DNA of 64,000 nucleotides. Source: CAVRZY01 sp963725415. Lineage in GTDB: Bacteria; Acidobacteriota; Terriglobia; Bryobacterales; Bryobacteraceae. Of this stretch, positions 24,033-33,810 are shown piece after piece. Location of the stretch: contig CAVRZY010000206.1 in NCBI GenBank assembly GCA_963725415.1, positions 1 to 64,000 of the forward strand, written 5' to 3'. The notes beneath the pieces are model-generated. The model was not told the DNA's origin. It saw nothing but the letters and a program-made list of their open reading frames with translations, and did no database searches. A program made the translations under genes and the position numbers. Position 1 is the stretch's first letter, and every line of letters starts with the position of its first letter.

Positions 24033-25622
24033 GTGGTTAAACAACTCCTAGCAGCCATATGCGTTCGGCTGCTGATTGCGTTGGCCGTCACGCCGCTGCT
24101 CCTGATCGCGCAGACAGGGCCGGTGAACCTGGACTTCCGACAAGGCGTAATTGGCAGCCTCCCCAAGGGTTGGGACGCTCCGAACGGCAAACAGGGCTAT
24201 GTCGCCCGCATCACAGACGAGTGCGTGAAACCCGGCTCCCGTTGCGTAGTGATCGAGCATCAGGGCAGCGGTGCACCGGCGGGCATGGGAAAGCTGATGC
24301 AATCGTTCAGCGCCGCCCCCTACCGCAATCGGAAGGCGCGCTTGAGCGCATCGGTCCGCGTGGTCCGTGACGCTTCCGCGGCCGGCGAGTGTAAGGCCCA
24401 GATGTGGTTTCGCGTGGATCTTCCCAACAAGGTCATGAGCTTCTTCGACGACATGGACAGCCGCCCAATCATCTCATCCGAGTGGAAGACCTACCAAATC
24501 GCCGGCGCTATTGACGAAGAGGCCGAAGGAATCAACTTCGGGATCATGGTATCTGGGTCGTGCAAGGCGTTCGTCGATGAAATGTCCTTTGAAGCGCTCG
24601 GCACTGTTCGGCCGCCGTTCCGCGATATTGCGCCTCGCGCCGAGGACGCGCCCAAAGTCGAGTGGCTCTTGAAGAACGCGTTGCCGATTCGCTCCATCGA
24701 TCCGGCGGACGATGATTTCTCCGACCTGATGCCGCTGAAGAAAATCATCGGCGACGCTCGCGTGGTTCAACTCGGCGAGCAGAGCCATGGCGACGGCGCC
24801 ACGTTCTATGCCAAGGCGCGGTTGATTCGCTTCCTGCATGAACACATGGGTTTCGACGTGCTGGCCTGGGAGTCGGGCTTCTTTGAGTGCGAAGAATTGA
24901 ATCGCACCCTCGCGTCCGATCTGCCGCCGCGGGAAGCGGCCCAGCAGGGCATATACGGCCACTGGAGCCGCAGCGGCCTGCTTGCGCCGCTGTTCGAATA
25001 CGCCCGCTCGACGCTGAAGACCAGCCGGCCGCTTCGCCAGACCGGCTTCGACATGCAGTTCTGGTATTCGGGCGCCGGAGGCAGCCTGGAATCTTACCCG
25101 AAACGGCTTTTCGGGTTGTTCGATCGCCTGGACCCGGGACTCGCGTCGCCCGCCGACCGCAAAACCGTCGCGGATCTTCGCGCCGCCCTTCGCCTGGCGG
25201 GCACCTACAAGCCGATGAAAGAGGATCGAGAGAAAAACCGCGCGGCCATCGACAGGCTTACCGCCGCTCTGCGGAACAAGGCAGCCTCCGTCAAAGATGC
25301 CCGCGAAGTACGCTTCTTCCTCAAGACACTAGAGAATCTTTCGGCACTGGAGGAGCTGCGCGCGACATCCAATTACGATCGCGACCGCAAGATGGGGGAG
25401 AACCTGGTCTGGCTCGCGAACGAGTGGTACGTCGGCCGCAAAATCATTGTCTGGGCCGCCAGCGTGCACGTGGCGCGGAACTACGGTAGCATCGCCAGGC
25501 TGACGCCGGAGTCAGCTACGACGACTTCGTTACTATGGGCCAGCTGGTACACGAGCAGCTCGGCAAGGCGGTTTACACCGTGGGCTTCACTGCTTATCGC
25601 GGCTTGGTGGCTAATCCGATGA
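24033..25622 (+). CDS. Erythromycin esterase-like secreted protein, N-terminal part (frameshifted gene)
   Basis: Start GTG 24033 with a strong aaggaggt site. The product has a signal (LLIALAVTPLLLIAQ), a 190-residue beta domain, and then an erythromycin-esterase-like domain: VVQLGEQSHGDG and LAWESGFFECEEL carry the His/Glu active-site motifs of the EreA/succinoglycan-esterase family. The frame is lost at about 25505. In the +1 frame the protein continues SYDDFVTMGQLV, and one extra G in ccggagtc would join the two. It is likely an exported esterase-like hydrolase; resistance to macrolides should not be assumed. Confidence 0.83.
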   Translation: MVKQLLAAICVRLLIALAVTPLLLIAQTGPVNLDFRQGVIGSLPKGWDAPNGKQGYVARITDECVKPGSRCVVIEHQGSGAPAGMGKLMQSFSAAPYRNRKARLSASVRVVRDASAAGECKAQMWFRVDLPNKVMSFFDDMDSRPIISSEWKTYQIAGAIDEEAEGINFGIMVSGSCKAFVDEMSFEALGTVRPPFRDIAPRAEDAPKVEWLLKNALPIRSIDPADDDFSDLMPLKKIIGDARVVQLGEQSHGDGATFYAKARLIRFLHEHMGFDVLAWESGFFECEELNRTLASDLPPREAAQQGIYGHWSRSGLLAPLFEYARSTLKTSRPLRQTGFDMQFWYSGAGGSLESYPKRLFGLFDRLDPGLASPADRKTVADLRAALRLAGTYKPMKEDREKNRAAIDRLTAALRNKAASVKDAREVRFFLKTLENLSALEELRATSNYDRDRKMGENLVWLANEWYVGRKIIVWAASVHVARNYGSIARLTPESATTTSLLWASWYTSSSARRFTPWASLLIAAWWLIR

Positions 25623-25891
25623 TGACGGTGCTGCGCAGGTTGGAACCGCCGGCCGCCGACAGCCTGGAGACGCTGTTCCATGCCACCGGCCGGCCTTACG
25701 CCTTTGTCGATTTTCGTGGGTTGCCGAACGACCACTGGTTGAGGAAGCCCATCATCTCACGTCCTTTCGGCTATTCCCAGAGGCTGTCGGACTGGACGGG
25801 CAACTTGGACGCCATGTTCTTCACCGACGTGATGTTTCCGAACACAACAGCCGGCAACGTTCCCGATGGCGTGATAACCAAAAAGAAGTGA
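25535..25891 (+). CDS. Erythromycin esterase-like protein, C-terminal part
   Basis: Continuation of the preceding gene after the -1 change. MGQLVHEQLGKAVYTVGFTA, then YAFVDFRGLPN and the ending AMFFTDVMFPNTTAG match the last third of erythromycin-esterase family proteins. It has no signal or independent start region. The intact product would run 24033-25891. Confidence 0.8.
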   Translation: MGQLVHEQLGKAVYTVGFTAYRGLVANPMMTVLRRLEPPAADSLETLFHATGRPYAFVDFRGLPNDHWLRKPIISRPFGYSQRLSDWTGNLDAMFFTDVMFPNTTAGNVPDGVITKKK

Positions 25892-26298
25892 AGCTCAAAC
25901 GGGCGCCCATGACTACCCGACGGCTCGCCCGCGATGACCTGGCCGACGACCGACGACCTGAATCGTCATCTGCCGCTAAAGTGAGTTATAGCTATTCTGC
26001 AGCGTGCCAGCCTGCGTCTTCAAATCAGGGCGTTGGCCAGGAACGGCGCATCCGGAAGTTGAGACCGCAGGACGTGGGGGAGCTACAATGATCTTGCCGG
26101 GCGAAACGGAAGCGGGCTCTGCGGGGACGCAACCATGCCGAGGGATGGCCTGGCGGGCTCATCGAGACGATGAATGGCAGCGCCGGAACCTGTTTCTTGC
26201 GCTGCCCAAATCCTCATCGGATCGGTAGACCCTGATGCCTTGAAAATCCCCGCCCGCAGGGCGGAATACTCACTAACGGAGAGCGCCCTCTCTCCATT
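25892..26298. other. No gene supported
   Basis: Only short open frames without recognisable domains or ribosome sites. No repeats were found. Confidence 0.4.
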
Positions 26299-26763
26299 TC
26301 AGGCTGAACCAGCACACAACCTCAGCGGAGCGAACATCGGGGGGCCTGTTGATCCTTCCCTGCGGCATCCCTCGTTGTAGTCTCGCGGCACTAATATGAG
26401 TTCCAATGGGCGAGCACCATCCTTCAAGAGAAATCTGAAGGTCCCTTCGGTTTCTTCATCTGGAAGGAGCCGAGAGATTTCCGGTGACCTCTCATCTATC
26501 TCCCCTGGCAGACTCGGCTCCTCCAAGCCAAACTCTGCTTTCAATGTCGCGGTGAACGCAGCGCAAAGGGCCATCTTGGCGCCAATGTTTTTGGATTTTA
26601 CCTTGATAATCACGACGTGGTGACGTGCTACCGATGACTGCGCTGTCCTTAAGCCAGTCACCCGGATTAGAAGATGTCCAAATTGTTGAGGATTCCTCTG
26701 CTTCGGTGGTGCTGATAGGACACAACCAGCGAACAACAGAGCGGAGAGTAACCTAGTCGTCAT
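26299..26763 (-). CDS. Putative lipoprotein of unknown function
   Basis: 154 residues. MTTRLLSALLFAGCVLSAPP contains a lipobox (LFAGC, Cys14), so the mature protein should be lipid-anchored. An agagaggag site lies about 11 bases before ATG 26763. The rest (LLIRVTGLRTAQSSVARHHV, VIIKVKSKNIGAKMALC, GTFRFLLKDGARPLELILVP) looks like an immunoglobulin-like beta-sandwich similar to DUF4352-type domains. No family is assigned with confidence. Confidence 0.6.
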   Translation of the reverse strand: MTTRLLSALLFAGCVLSAPPKQRNPQQFGHLLIRVTGLRTAQSSVARHHVVIIKVKSKNIGAKMALCAAFTATLKAEFGLEEPSLPGEIDERSPEISRLLPDEETEGTFRFLLKDGARPLELILVPRDYNEGCRREGSTGPPMFAPLRLCAGSA

Positions 26764-27441
26764 CTCGCTAGGAACTCCTCTCTGGGCTTCCGTGCCAGGA
26801 CCGCCCTCTTGACATCCTGGCTAGCATCAAGTCTACACCTGACCGACTCCCTTCGGGCCGGCCCCTGCCAGGTGGCCCGCAAAATGCCAAAAAGGGGGGA
26901 TGCCCAAGTATCACCCATGCCCGGCGATTCGTCCTAGAGCCTGCCATGGCCTTCCTTGCGAAGGGCACCGGGGTGAGTGATTCTCAGATCGCGCGGCACG
27001 TGGGGGTAGACCACCAGACCGTTGCGAACTGTCTGAGGGCGTGGTGATATTAGGCGATGACGAACTATACCCGTTTCGACGTGGCAGCCTTGAAGTGGGG
27101 CGCTGCAAATCGCGCGGCCCAACTGCTTGGCATAGCGGAAGAATTCCTGGACACATCCGAGCTATTAAAACGAATCCAGGGCCGTGACCTGAGAGTGATT
27201 ACCCCGGAGCCGGCATCCAGGTTCCGATTGCGGGCTCAACTTGTGGATAATACTATCTGAAAATGGCGGGCGCCGAAGTGACACAGGTGTTCACCCGCCT
27301 CCGGTTTCGGCACCGTCGCGGATGCCCCGACGATGAGACTGGCGCAGAGACTCGTCTGCTATTGTATGTACTCCTTCCCAGGCCAGAGATCGGTCCGGAG
27401 CCCTGATGCTCGGACCCTTCTGCCGCCTGCCCGGGCCTCGT
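26764..27441. other. Intergenic; short HTH-like peptide frame
   Basis: A plus-strand frame at 26946-27047 encodes 33 residues, MAFLAKGTGVSDSQIARHVG followed by VDHQTVANCLRAW. It looks like a complete helix-turn-helix recognition unit and is probably the remnant of a larger regulator or partition protein. The ORF at 27057-27260 has no recognisable content. Confidence 0.4.
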
Positions 27442-27810
27442 CTACTTTATAGCCGTCAAAGCCTTCGACGCCTCTGGATAATTCGGCTGTAGTTCGAGCG
27501 CCTTTTTATAGGCTGCGGCGGCCTTGTCGTTCAACCCCTTGTTCTTTAAGGCCTCGCCGAGATAGTAATAGACCTGGGGCGACGGCTTCTTGGCGATGGC
27601 CGCCTCGAAATCCGCGATGGCGCCGTCCACGTCCCCGCCGAACCCGGGCGGGGCCATCAGCCGGCCGATGCCCCGGCCGAGATGCGCATCCGGGTTATTC
27701 GTGTCGAGCGCCAGGGCCTTTTCGAATTCCTCCATGGCGCCCACTCCATACTTCATCATGTCCACCGGATTCCCCTGGGCCAGGCTGCCCATGATGCGGC
27801 CTTTCCACAC
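27442..27810 (-). CDS. TPR C-terminal part of a YtfJ-TPR protein (frameshifted gene)
   Basis: TPR units FEKALALDTNNPDAHLGRG, DFEAAIAKKPSPQVYYYLGE and AYKKALELQPNYPEASKAL. The frame connects to the upstream YtfJ-like part through a -1 change near 27838 (RKDPKSADVHVWKGR lies across the junction). It is not an independent gene; the intact product would run 28454 to 27442. Confidence 0.75.
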   Translation of the reverse strand: MWKGRIMGSLAQGNPVDMMKYGVGAMEEFEKALALDTNNPDAHLGRGIGRLMAPPGFGGDVDGAIADFEAAIAKKPSPQVYYYLGEALKNKGLNDKAAAAYKKALELQPNYPEASKALTAIK

Positions 27811-28454
27811 ATGGACGTCGGCGCTCTTCGGGTCCTTGCGACTAGAGCGTCCGCCATGGCCAGGGCATCAACGTATTCCTTGGCGTCGAAGAGTTTCTTC
27901 AGTTCGCCAAGCGACGCACTCTTGGCTGAAGACGCGGCCGAAGCCGGCGTGGCCAGACGGCCCAAGTTAAGCGCGTTGCCCATGAACGTCGATTGTCCCA
28001 TCATCGCCGAGATCAGCGGCGCCAGGTCCTGAATCATCCCGGAGGACCCTCCGATGTTAAGACCGTTCCCCATGATCACCACCTTCCTTTCCAGGATGGC
28101 CCGGATGATCTCCTGGAGAAGAGTGGGTTTTTCTTCTTGCTCCGGGAACAGCTCCGCGCGAACGTCATCGCCCTCAACGATCAGGATTCCGAGCGGGACG
28201 GTCTTTCCGCCCATGCCGCCGCCGAAACCCATCATCGCTCCGCCGCCGCCAAGCCCGAACTTGATCTTGGCAAATGGAATGACCGCGGTATCGCCGACTC
28301 GAATGGGTTCTCCGACCACGCTGCCAACTTTCAGTTGCGAAACCAGCTTGTCGAAGTCCGCCAACGGCTTGGCCAAAGGAGCCTGGGCTCTCGCAAGCAG
28401 CCCCCAGAGAAGGAGGGAAGCCGCAAACATAACAGGTTTTCGCATTGCTTTCAT
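27756..28454 (-). CDS. YtfJ/GerW-like domain protein with signal peptide (N-terminal part)
   Basis: Start ATG 28454, preceded by gaggaggccatc. Signal MRKPVMFAASLLLWGLLARA. Then VGEPIRVGDTAVIPFAKIKF and the glycine-rich GLGGGGAMMGFGGGMGG, followed by TVPLGILIVEGDDV, the signature of the sporulation-protein YtfJ family. This family is widespread in non-sporulating bacteria with unknown role. The frame breaks at about 27838 and continues as TPR repeats. It is the second gene of a two-gene operon with another YtfJ-like protein, 10 bases apart. Confidence 0.8.
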   Translation of the reverse strand: MKAMRKPVMFAASLLLWGLLARAQAPLAKPLADFDKLVSQLKVGSVVGEPIRVGDTAVIPFAKIKFGLGGGGAMMGFGGGMGGKTVPLGILIVEGDDVRAELFPEQEEKPTLLQEIIRAILERKVVIMGNGLNIGGSSGMIQDLAPLISAMMGQSTFMGNALNLGRLATPASAASSAKSASLGELKKLFDAKEYVDALAMADALVARTRRAPTSMCGKAASWAAWPRGIRWT

Positions 28455-28464
28455 GATGGCCTCC

Positions 28465-28872
28465 TCACTTGGCGGGCGTCTTGGCGACGCTAATGAAGCG
28501 GGTTCCTTTCTTGCCGATCGCGACAAATCCCAGGGGCCGGGCTTCACCGCTCATGAAGAACCCATTGGCCCCCATCGCCGGGTTTTGTGGCGCCGCAGCC
28601 GCCGGACTGCCCGAAGCAGCCATGCCTCCACCCCCGAAGCTGACATCAATCATCATGATCGGTATCAGAGTGAGCGAGCCGACTTTTACGGGTTCGCCAA
28701 CGACCGTCTTCACATGAAGATCATTGCTCAAACGCTGGGCCAGGGCATCGGCCAGCTCGTTGGCGGGCTGAACGGCGGCCGCCTGAGGCTTTTTCTCCGG
28801 TGGCTTCTGACCCACCGCGAGGGACCCAAGTATCAGTCCGGCCGCGATGGTTATGACCATTTTTCGATTCAA
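28465..28872 (-). CDS. YtfJ/GerW-like secreted protein
   Basis: 135 residues from TTG 28872, favoured because aggaggt lies 6 bases upstream (the next ATG, 28860, would be too far). Signal NRKMVITIAAGLILGSLAVG. The domain reads VVGEPVKVGSLTLIPIMMID, FGGGGMAASG and ARPLGFVAIGKKGTRFISV, again the YtfJ pattern but with the Gly-rich part altered. It is paired with the downstream YtfJ-TPR gene; a duplication is likely. Confidence 0.8.
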   Translation of the reverse strand: MNRKMVITIAAGLILGSLAVGQKPPEKKPQAAAVQPANELADALAQRLSNDLHVKTVVGEPVKVGSLTLIPIMMIDVSFGGGGMAASGSPAAAAPQNPAMGANGFFMSGEARPLGFVAIGKKGTRFISVAKTPAK

Positions 28873-29129
28873 CGGACACCTCCTGAACGAAATCTCGTGC
28901 AACGATCGCTCGCTACAACGCATCGATCGATTCGCCGCTACAACTATCCAGGATATCCGTTTTCGCTCCCGGCCAATATCGATTGTCCATCGAATCCATT
29001 TACCGCCGTTACGACATCGTGGTATCGCGTGATCTGGCCGCCGCCCTACGAATGGAGCGCTATCTTGAGGGTGTCAAGTGCGACCTTACGGGCACACCAG
29101 CGGGCACGCCGGCGCCGCAGGTAGGTTGA

Positions 29130-29560
29130 AGAATACCTCCTCGCAGGCAAACCTCTTTCAGGCCGCAAGTCGCCGCTGGGACGGAACAATCGCGCACCAG
29201 AAAACGCCAGTTGATCTTCACCCGCTGCCGGTTGAGGCGGCGGTTCCAGGCACAGGTCTCGCCGTTCAGCGTGGTCAGGCCCGCGATCCTGCGTCGGCCC
29301 AGGCGTTGCCGGGACAGTCCTCCATGAGCTAGACCTCACCCGCCCAGATGAACATGGCGGAGAGGTTTTCCAGACAGTCCTGCACCCCCAAGTGGGGCAG
29401 GTCCCCGACCTGCCCGGCGGCGATCAAGCGAACCGTCCAGCCTGCACTTCCTTCCGGCGGACTCCCACAGACCATCGCAACAATCCGTTGCTGTTGGGAG
29501 GAATCCATCGCAACCGTCGAGTGCGTGAGGCCGGTTTCCGTGTTGGTCACCAAACCCAGA
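29130..29560 (-). pseudogene. IS630 family transposase remnant
   Basis: Minus-strand frame 29329-29553 contains QQQRIVAMVCGSPPEGSAGW and TVRLIAA, the winged-helix part of IS630-type transposases. A second piece (about 29150-29270, different frame) reads TLNGETCAWNRRLNRQRVKI and NWRF, the C-terminal end of the same family. The DDE core between them is deleted. Confidence 0.65.
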
Positions 29561-29710
29561 ACTTCTTTTCTCTCTTGATCCCTACCATTTCCCCCGTTTC
29601 ACCGGCCCCTCTCCCGCACTCCACCGGCTACCATGGAAGCGGAGACTTTATGACTCTATGCCAGTGGGACAGGCTCATGGCCTGTCATCTCCACAGTTGC
29701 TGTCCACCCG

Positions 29711-29851
29711 TGACGCTTCCCCTTTTCCGATGCGTCACCAACTGGCGAAAAAAAGGCGAAACTACCAGGTTCCCCCTTCCTATTTACAATAACTTACAGA
29801 AACTAAATCATGCTTTTACACCCCCCCCATATACCCCCCCTCCATGCGTCA
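29711..29851. repeat. TGACGC/GCGTCA repeat element, copy 2
   Basis: tgacgcttcc...ccgatgcgtca (29711-29737) is followed by an A-rich stretch and a C-run tract (ccccccccatataccccccc) ending in tgcgtca (29845-29851). The design and order match 9434-9552, with a longer spacer. It lies 40 bases upstream of the radical SAM gene and may belong to its 5' region. Confidence 0.5.
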
Positions 29852-29891
29852 CTAGCAGTCCGATTTCAGGTATCTATGAGGAGGGCCCTTC

Positions 29892-31292
29892 ATGCGCGTA
29901 GCCTTGGTGAACACCAACCGCATCCAGCCCCCCATAGCGCCCATTGGATTGGACTACCTGGCCGAGGCCCTGAACGCAGCAGGACAGCGTGTTGAACTGC
30001 TGGACCTTTGCTGGGAAACGGATCCGCACTCGGCCATCGCCGCGTTCCTTGACCACGCCGGCTTTGGCCTCATCGGCATTACGCTGCGCAACACGGATGA
30101 TTGCGCCTTCACCAGCCGCCAGTCGTTCCTGGCCGAGTTCGCCGCCCTGGTCGAAACCATCCGCAGGCACACCGATGCCCTGATCGTGCTGGGCGGCGTC
30201 GGTTTCTCGGTCATGCCCGAGCAGGTTCTGGCCCTCTCGAACGCCGACCTCGGGGTGTGGGGCGAAGGCGAGTTTGTCTTCCCCGAACTGGCCAACCGAC
30301 TTGAAAGGAAACAGGAATGGCGCGACCTGCCTAACCTGATCTGGCGTCGTGATGGGGCGTGGCAGCGCAACCCGCCCTCCACTCGGCCCCTGGCCGGTCT
30401 TCCTGCCATGACCCGCAGGTGGGTGGACAATCCCCGCTACTTCCGCCAAGGGGGCCAGGCCGGGTTTGAAACCAAGCGTGGCTGTCCCAGCCGGTGCATC
30501 TATTGCGCCGACCTGCTGGCCAAGGGAACCCGCACGCGCACCCGTCCGCCTGCGGCGGTGGTGGACGAACTGGAACGGCTGCTCGAACAGGGCATTGACC
30601 ACCTGCACACCTGCGATGGCGAGTTCAATCTGCCGGCCTGGCACGGCGCCCAGGTGTGTCGGGAGATCCGGCGGCGTGGACTGGGCGACAGGCTGCGCTG
30701 GTACGCCTATTGCTCGCCCGCACCCTTCTCGCGCGAACTTGCCACCGCCATGCGCGAGGCGGGATGTGCGGGGATCAACTTCGGCGTGGACAATGGCGAC
30801 CACCAGATGCTGAAGCGCCTGGGGCGCAGCTTCACCCCGGCCGACATCCTAACCGCCACCCGCTACTCGAAACAGGCGGGCCTGGCTGTCATGCTCGACC
30901 TGCTGTTGGGCTCGCCAGGGGAGAGCAGGGAGAGCCTCGTGCGAACCGTCGAGCTGATGAGGCAGGCTGAGCCGGACCGGGCCGGCGTTTCCCTCGGTGT
31001 GCGGGTTTATCCAGGGACAGAGCTAGCCAAGCAGGTGGCATCCCAGGAACACCGAAATGGGCTCGTCGGCGGTCAGGACCCTTGCGAGCCACTCTTCTTT
31101 CTCGAACCGCAGGTCGCCCCTTTCGCGTTCGAATTGCTCGACTCGCTCATCGGTGACGACAGGCGTTTCTTTTTCTTTGATCCATCCAGGCCGGACCGGA
31201 ACTATAACTACAACGCCAACCAACGCCTCCTCGACGCCATCCAGCAAGGCTACCGCGGCGCCTACTGGGATATTCTCCGCAGGTACCAATAG
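29892..31292 (+). CDS. B12-binding domain radical SAM protein
   Basis: 466 residues from ATG 29892, preceded by aggagggcccttc. The N-terminal cobalamin-binding Rossmann domain (MRVALVNTNR, PIGLDYLAEAL, LIVLGGVGFS) is followed by a radical SAM domain with RGCPSRCIYCA (C198, C202, C205) and GINFGVDNGD, typical of class B radical SAM enzymes. Such enzymes often methylate unactivated carbons of lipids, antibiotics or cofactors; the substrate cannot be told from the sequence. The C-terminal 90 residues (EPLFFLEPQVAPFAF...) are less conserved. It stands as a single gene upstream of the kinase. Confidence 0.88.
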   Translation: MRVALVNTNRIQPPIAPIGLDYLAEALNAAGQRVELLDLCWETDPHSAIAAFLDHAGFGLIGITLRNTDDCAFTSRQSFLAEFAALVETIRRHTDALIVLGGVGFSVMPEQVLALSNADLGVWGEGEFVFPELANRLERKQEWRDLPNLIWRRDGAWQRNPPSTRPLAGLPAMTRRWVDNPRYFRQGGQAGFETKRGCPSRCIYCADLLAKGTRTRTRPPAAVVDELERLLEQGIDHLHTCDGEFNLPAWHGAQVCREIRRRGLGDRLRWYAYCSPAPFSRELATAMREAGCAGINFGVDNGDHQMLKRLGRSFTPADILTATRYSKQAGLAVMLDLLLGSPGESRESLVRTVELMRQAEPDRAGVSLGVRVYPGTELAKQVASQEHRNGLVGGQDPCEPLFFLEPQVAPFAFELLDSLIGDDRRFFFFDPSRPDRNYNYNANQRLLDAIQQGYRGAYWDILRRYQ

Positions 31293-31392
31293 TCCGCCGG
31301 CGGCGGTTGGGTTACAATGGCATCGGCTGAGGGCCGAATCAGATTTGCTTCCAGCCGCCCGCCAAGGCGGCAAGCCTTTCCCGGAGTATCAG

Positions 31393-33810
31393 ATGGAAGC
31401 AGCACCACGCGATCCGTACATCGGCAAGCTCGTCGGACGGTACCGCATCGTCCGCCCCATCGGAGTGGGGGGAATGGGATCCGTGTACCTGGCCGAACGC
31501 GCGGACCAGCAGTACCGGCAGCAGGTGGCCATCAAGGCCCTGCGGCCCGGTCTGGAAGAAGGCCAGATCCTGCGTCGCTTCCTGCTCGAGCGACAGACGC
31601 TGGCCGTGCTCGAACACCCCAATGTGGTCCGCCTGCTGGACGGCGGCACCACCGACGACGGGCGGCCTTACTTCGTCATGGATTACGTCGAGGGGGTGCC
31701 CATCGACGAGTACGTGGACGCGCGGCGGCTGCCGGTCGAGGCGCGGCTGGAGCTGTTCCAGAAGGTGTGCGCGGCGGTGCATTACGCCCATCAGAACCTG
31801 GTGGTGCACCGCGATCTGAAACCCAGCAACATCCTGGTGACCGCCGAGGGCGTGCCCAAGCTGCTGGATTTCGGGATCGCCAAGATCCTCTCGCCGGAGC
31901 ATCCTTCCAAGACCGCGGGCCTGACGGTGGCCGAATCGCGGCCCATGACGCCCCAGTACGCCAGTCCCGAGCAGATTCTCGGCCAGCCCATCACCACGGC
32001 CAGCGATATCTACTCCCTGGGCGCGCTGCTGTACCGCTTGCTGACCGGCTATCCTCCCTACAACATCACCACCGGCTCGGACCTGGAGCTCTGCGAGCTC
32101 ATCTGCCAGAAAGAACCGGACAAGCCCAGCGGCATGGTGCGCCGGATGGCCGCCGCGCCGGAAGCCGAAACCCAGATTCGGGGCGGCCAGAATGACGCCC
32201 TGGCGCGGCGCCTGAGCGGCGACCTGGAGATGATCGTCATGATGGCCCTGCGCAAGGAGCCGCAGCGCAGGTATTCCTCAGTGGAGCATTTTTCCGAGGA
32301 CATCCGCCGGCACCTGTCGGGGCTGCCGGTCATCGCCCAGAAAGACACGCTGCGGTATCGGGCCTCGAAGTTTGTTCAGAGACATCGCGCCGCCGTGGCG
32401 GCGGCAATTCTCATCGCCGTGATCCTCGTCACCAGCACCATCGTCTCGCTCCAGCAGAAGCAGCGCGCCGAACGGCGCTTCCAGGAGGTGCGCGAACTGG
32501 CCCGCTTCGTGCTGTTCGAGTTCGACGATGCCATCCGCTCCGGAGTCACTCCGGCGCGCAAGAAGCTGGTGGCCCGGGCGCTGGGTTACCTGGACGGGCT
32601 GGCTCGGGAGACCGAACGCGACGTGTCGTTGCGGCGCGAGGTGATGGAAGGCTACTTCAAGGTGGGTGACGTCCAGGGAAATCTCTACGGCCCCAACCTG
32701 GGCGATTCCTCCGGGGCGCGGCAGAGCTATCTGCGGGCCCTCCAACTGGCCGAGTCACTGCACAGCGCTAACCCCCAGGATCCCGTTTCGCGCCGCGACC
32801 TGGCCCGCGCCCGGGTCAGGCTCGGCGACCTGACAGCGCTGGGCGGCAATCGTGCCGAAGCCCTCCAGGAATACCAGAAGGCATTGCAGGTTTTCGACGA
32901 TCTGGCGGCTTCCGATCCCAAAGACCCGGAGGGAAAGCGCAATGTGCTTACCGTGGCCAACAAGGTCGGCTTCACCCACTATCAACTGGGCAACTTGAAC
33001 GCCGCGCTGGCCAGCTACCGCCGCTGTCTGGAGATTGCTCGGGAACTGTATCGCGCGGACCCCTCGGTGGCCAGCGCGCGGCGCGCCATGGCGGTGGGCC
33101 ATGAGCGCATCGGAGAGGTGCTGGCCAGATCGGGCAACACCGCAGAAGGTCTGGACAATCTGCGGGCCGCGCTCACCATCTATCGCGAGCTGGCTTCAGC
33201 CCACCCGGCCGATGCGCTGACGCAACGCGACGTCTCCAACACCCACACCATCATCGGAGACATCCTGCTGGCGGACAGGAGGACCGCGGATGCCCTACAG
33301 AGTTACAGCCGGGGTCTGGAAATTGCCGAAGCGCTGGCCAGGGACGATCCGCAGAACAAGCAGTCCCGCACCGACCTGCACCTGAGCCTGGGCCGTTTGG
33401 CTGACGTGCTGTGGGCGGCGGGGCAGAAGCGGGAGGCGCGGGCCATGACGGAGCGCGCGCTGCGGCTTCTGAAACCGCTGGTGGACCTGCCGGATGCCTC
33501 GCAGTACGACCTTCAGAACTACGTCTGGATGCTGGTCACGACGCCCTTTCCCGAGCTGCGCAACCCGGCCGCTGCCGAGCTCTACGCGCAGAAAGCCGTC
33601 GAGGTGACCCAGGGAAGCGATCCGCGCATGCTGGATGCGCTGGCACGCGCCTTCGAAGCCACGGGCAAGCTCGAGCAGGCCATCCAGACCGACGAGAAGG
33701 CCCTGGCCCTGCTGCCGGCGGGCCCCTCAGAGCTGCGCAAGGAGTTTGAAGCGAATTTGACGCGATTTAAAGAGAAGCTAGGCCGCGCGCCGCCGGCGCA
33801 GCAGCGCTAA
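31393..33810 (+). CDS. Membrane Ser/Thr protein kinase with TPR-like C-terminus (Pkn type)
   Basis: 805 residues from ATG 31393. Kinase domain (about 15-310): glycine loop GVGGMGSVYLAE, VAIKALRP (Lys), VHRDLKPSNIL catalytic loop, LDFGIAKIL (DFG) and TPQYASPEQ. A single membrane helix (AAVAAAILIAVILVTSTIVSL, about 334-354) is followed by a long TPR-like extracytoplasmic part (SYLRALQLAESLHSANPQD, LQEYQKALQVFDDLAASDP, ASYRRCLEIARELYRADP). This architecture is common in Acidobacteria and Planctomycetes for signalling at the membrane. Start choice follows the kinase N-terminus; an upstream in-frame stretch is not conserved. The 3' end overlaps the convergent PEP-CTERM gene by 33 bases. Confidence 0.92.
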   Translation: MEAAPRDPYIGKLVGRYRIVRPIGVGGMGSVYLAERADQQYRQQVAIKALRPGLEEGQILRRFLLERQTLAVLEHPNVVRLLDGGTTDDGRPYFVMDYVEGVPIDEYVDARRLPVEARLELFQKVCAAVHYAHQNLVVHRDLKPSNILVTAEGVPKLLDFGIAKILSPEHPSKTAGLTVAESRPMTPQYASPEQILGQPITTASDIYSLGALLYRLLTGYPPYNITTGSDLELCELICQKEPDKPSGMVRRMAAAPEAETQIRGGQNDALARRLSGDLEMIVMMALRKEPQRRYSSVEHFSEDIRRHLSGLPVIAQKDTLRYRASKFVQRHRAAVAAAILIAVILVTSTIVSLQQKQRAERRFQEVRELARFVLFEFDDAIRSGVTPARKKLVARALGYLDGLARETERDVSLRREVMEGYFKVGDVQGNLYGPNLGDSSGARQSYLRALQLAESLHSANPQDPVSRRDLARARVRLGDLTALGGNRAEALQEYQKALQVFDDLAASDPKDPEGKRNVLTVANKVGFTHYQLGNLNAALASYRRCLEIARELYRADPSVASARRAMAVGHERIGEVLARSGNTAEGLDNLRAALTIYRELASAHPADALTQRDVSNTHTIIGDILLADRRTADALQSYSRGLEIAEALARDDPQNKQSRTDLHLSLGRLADVLWAAGQKREARAMTERALRLLKPLVDLPDASQYDLQNYVWMLVTTPFPELRNPAAAELYAQKAVEVTQGSDPRMLDALARAFEATGKLEQAIQTDEKALALLPAGPSELRKEFEANLTRFKEKLGRAPPAQQR

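Larger units (their letters stand above)
28873..29891. other. Intergenic with IS630 remnant and repeat element
   Basis: Contains the IS630 fragments (29130-29560) and the TGACGC element (29711-29851), listed separately. The remainder (28873-29130) shows no gene. Confidence 0.5.

Noticed and set aside
24033..25891. Erythromycin resistance gene
   Set aside because: The family also contains succinoglycan- and other esterase-like proteins, and the signal peptide points to export. Resistance cannot be inferred.
29892..31292. A specific methylase name such as a hopanoid methylase
   Set aside because: Only the B12 and radical SAM domains are visible; substrate-specific motifs are not recognised.
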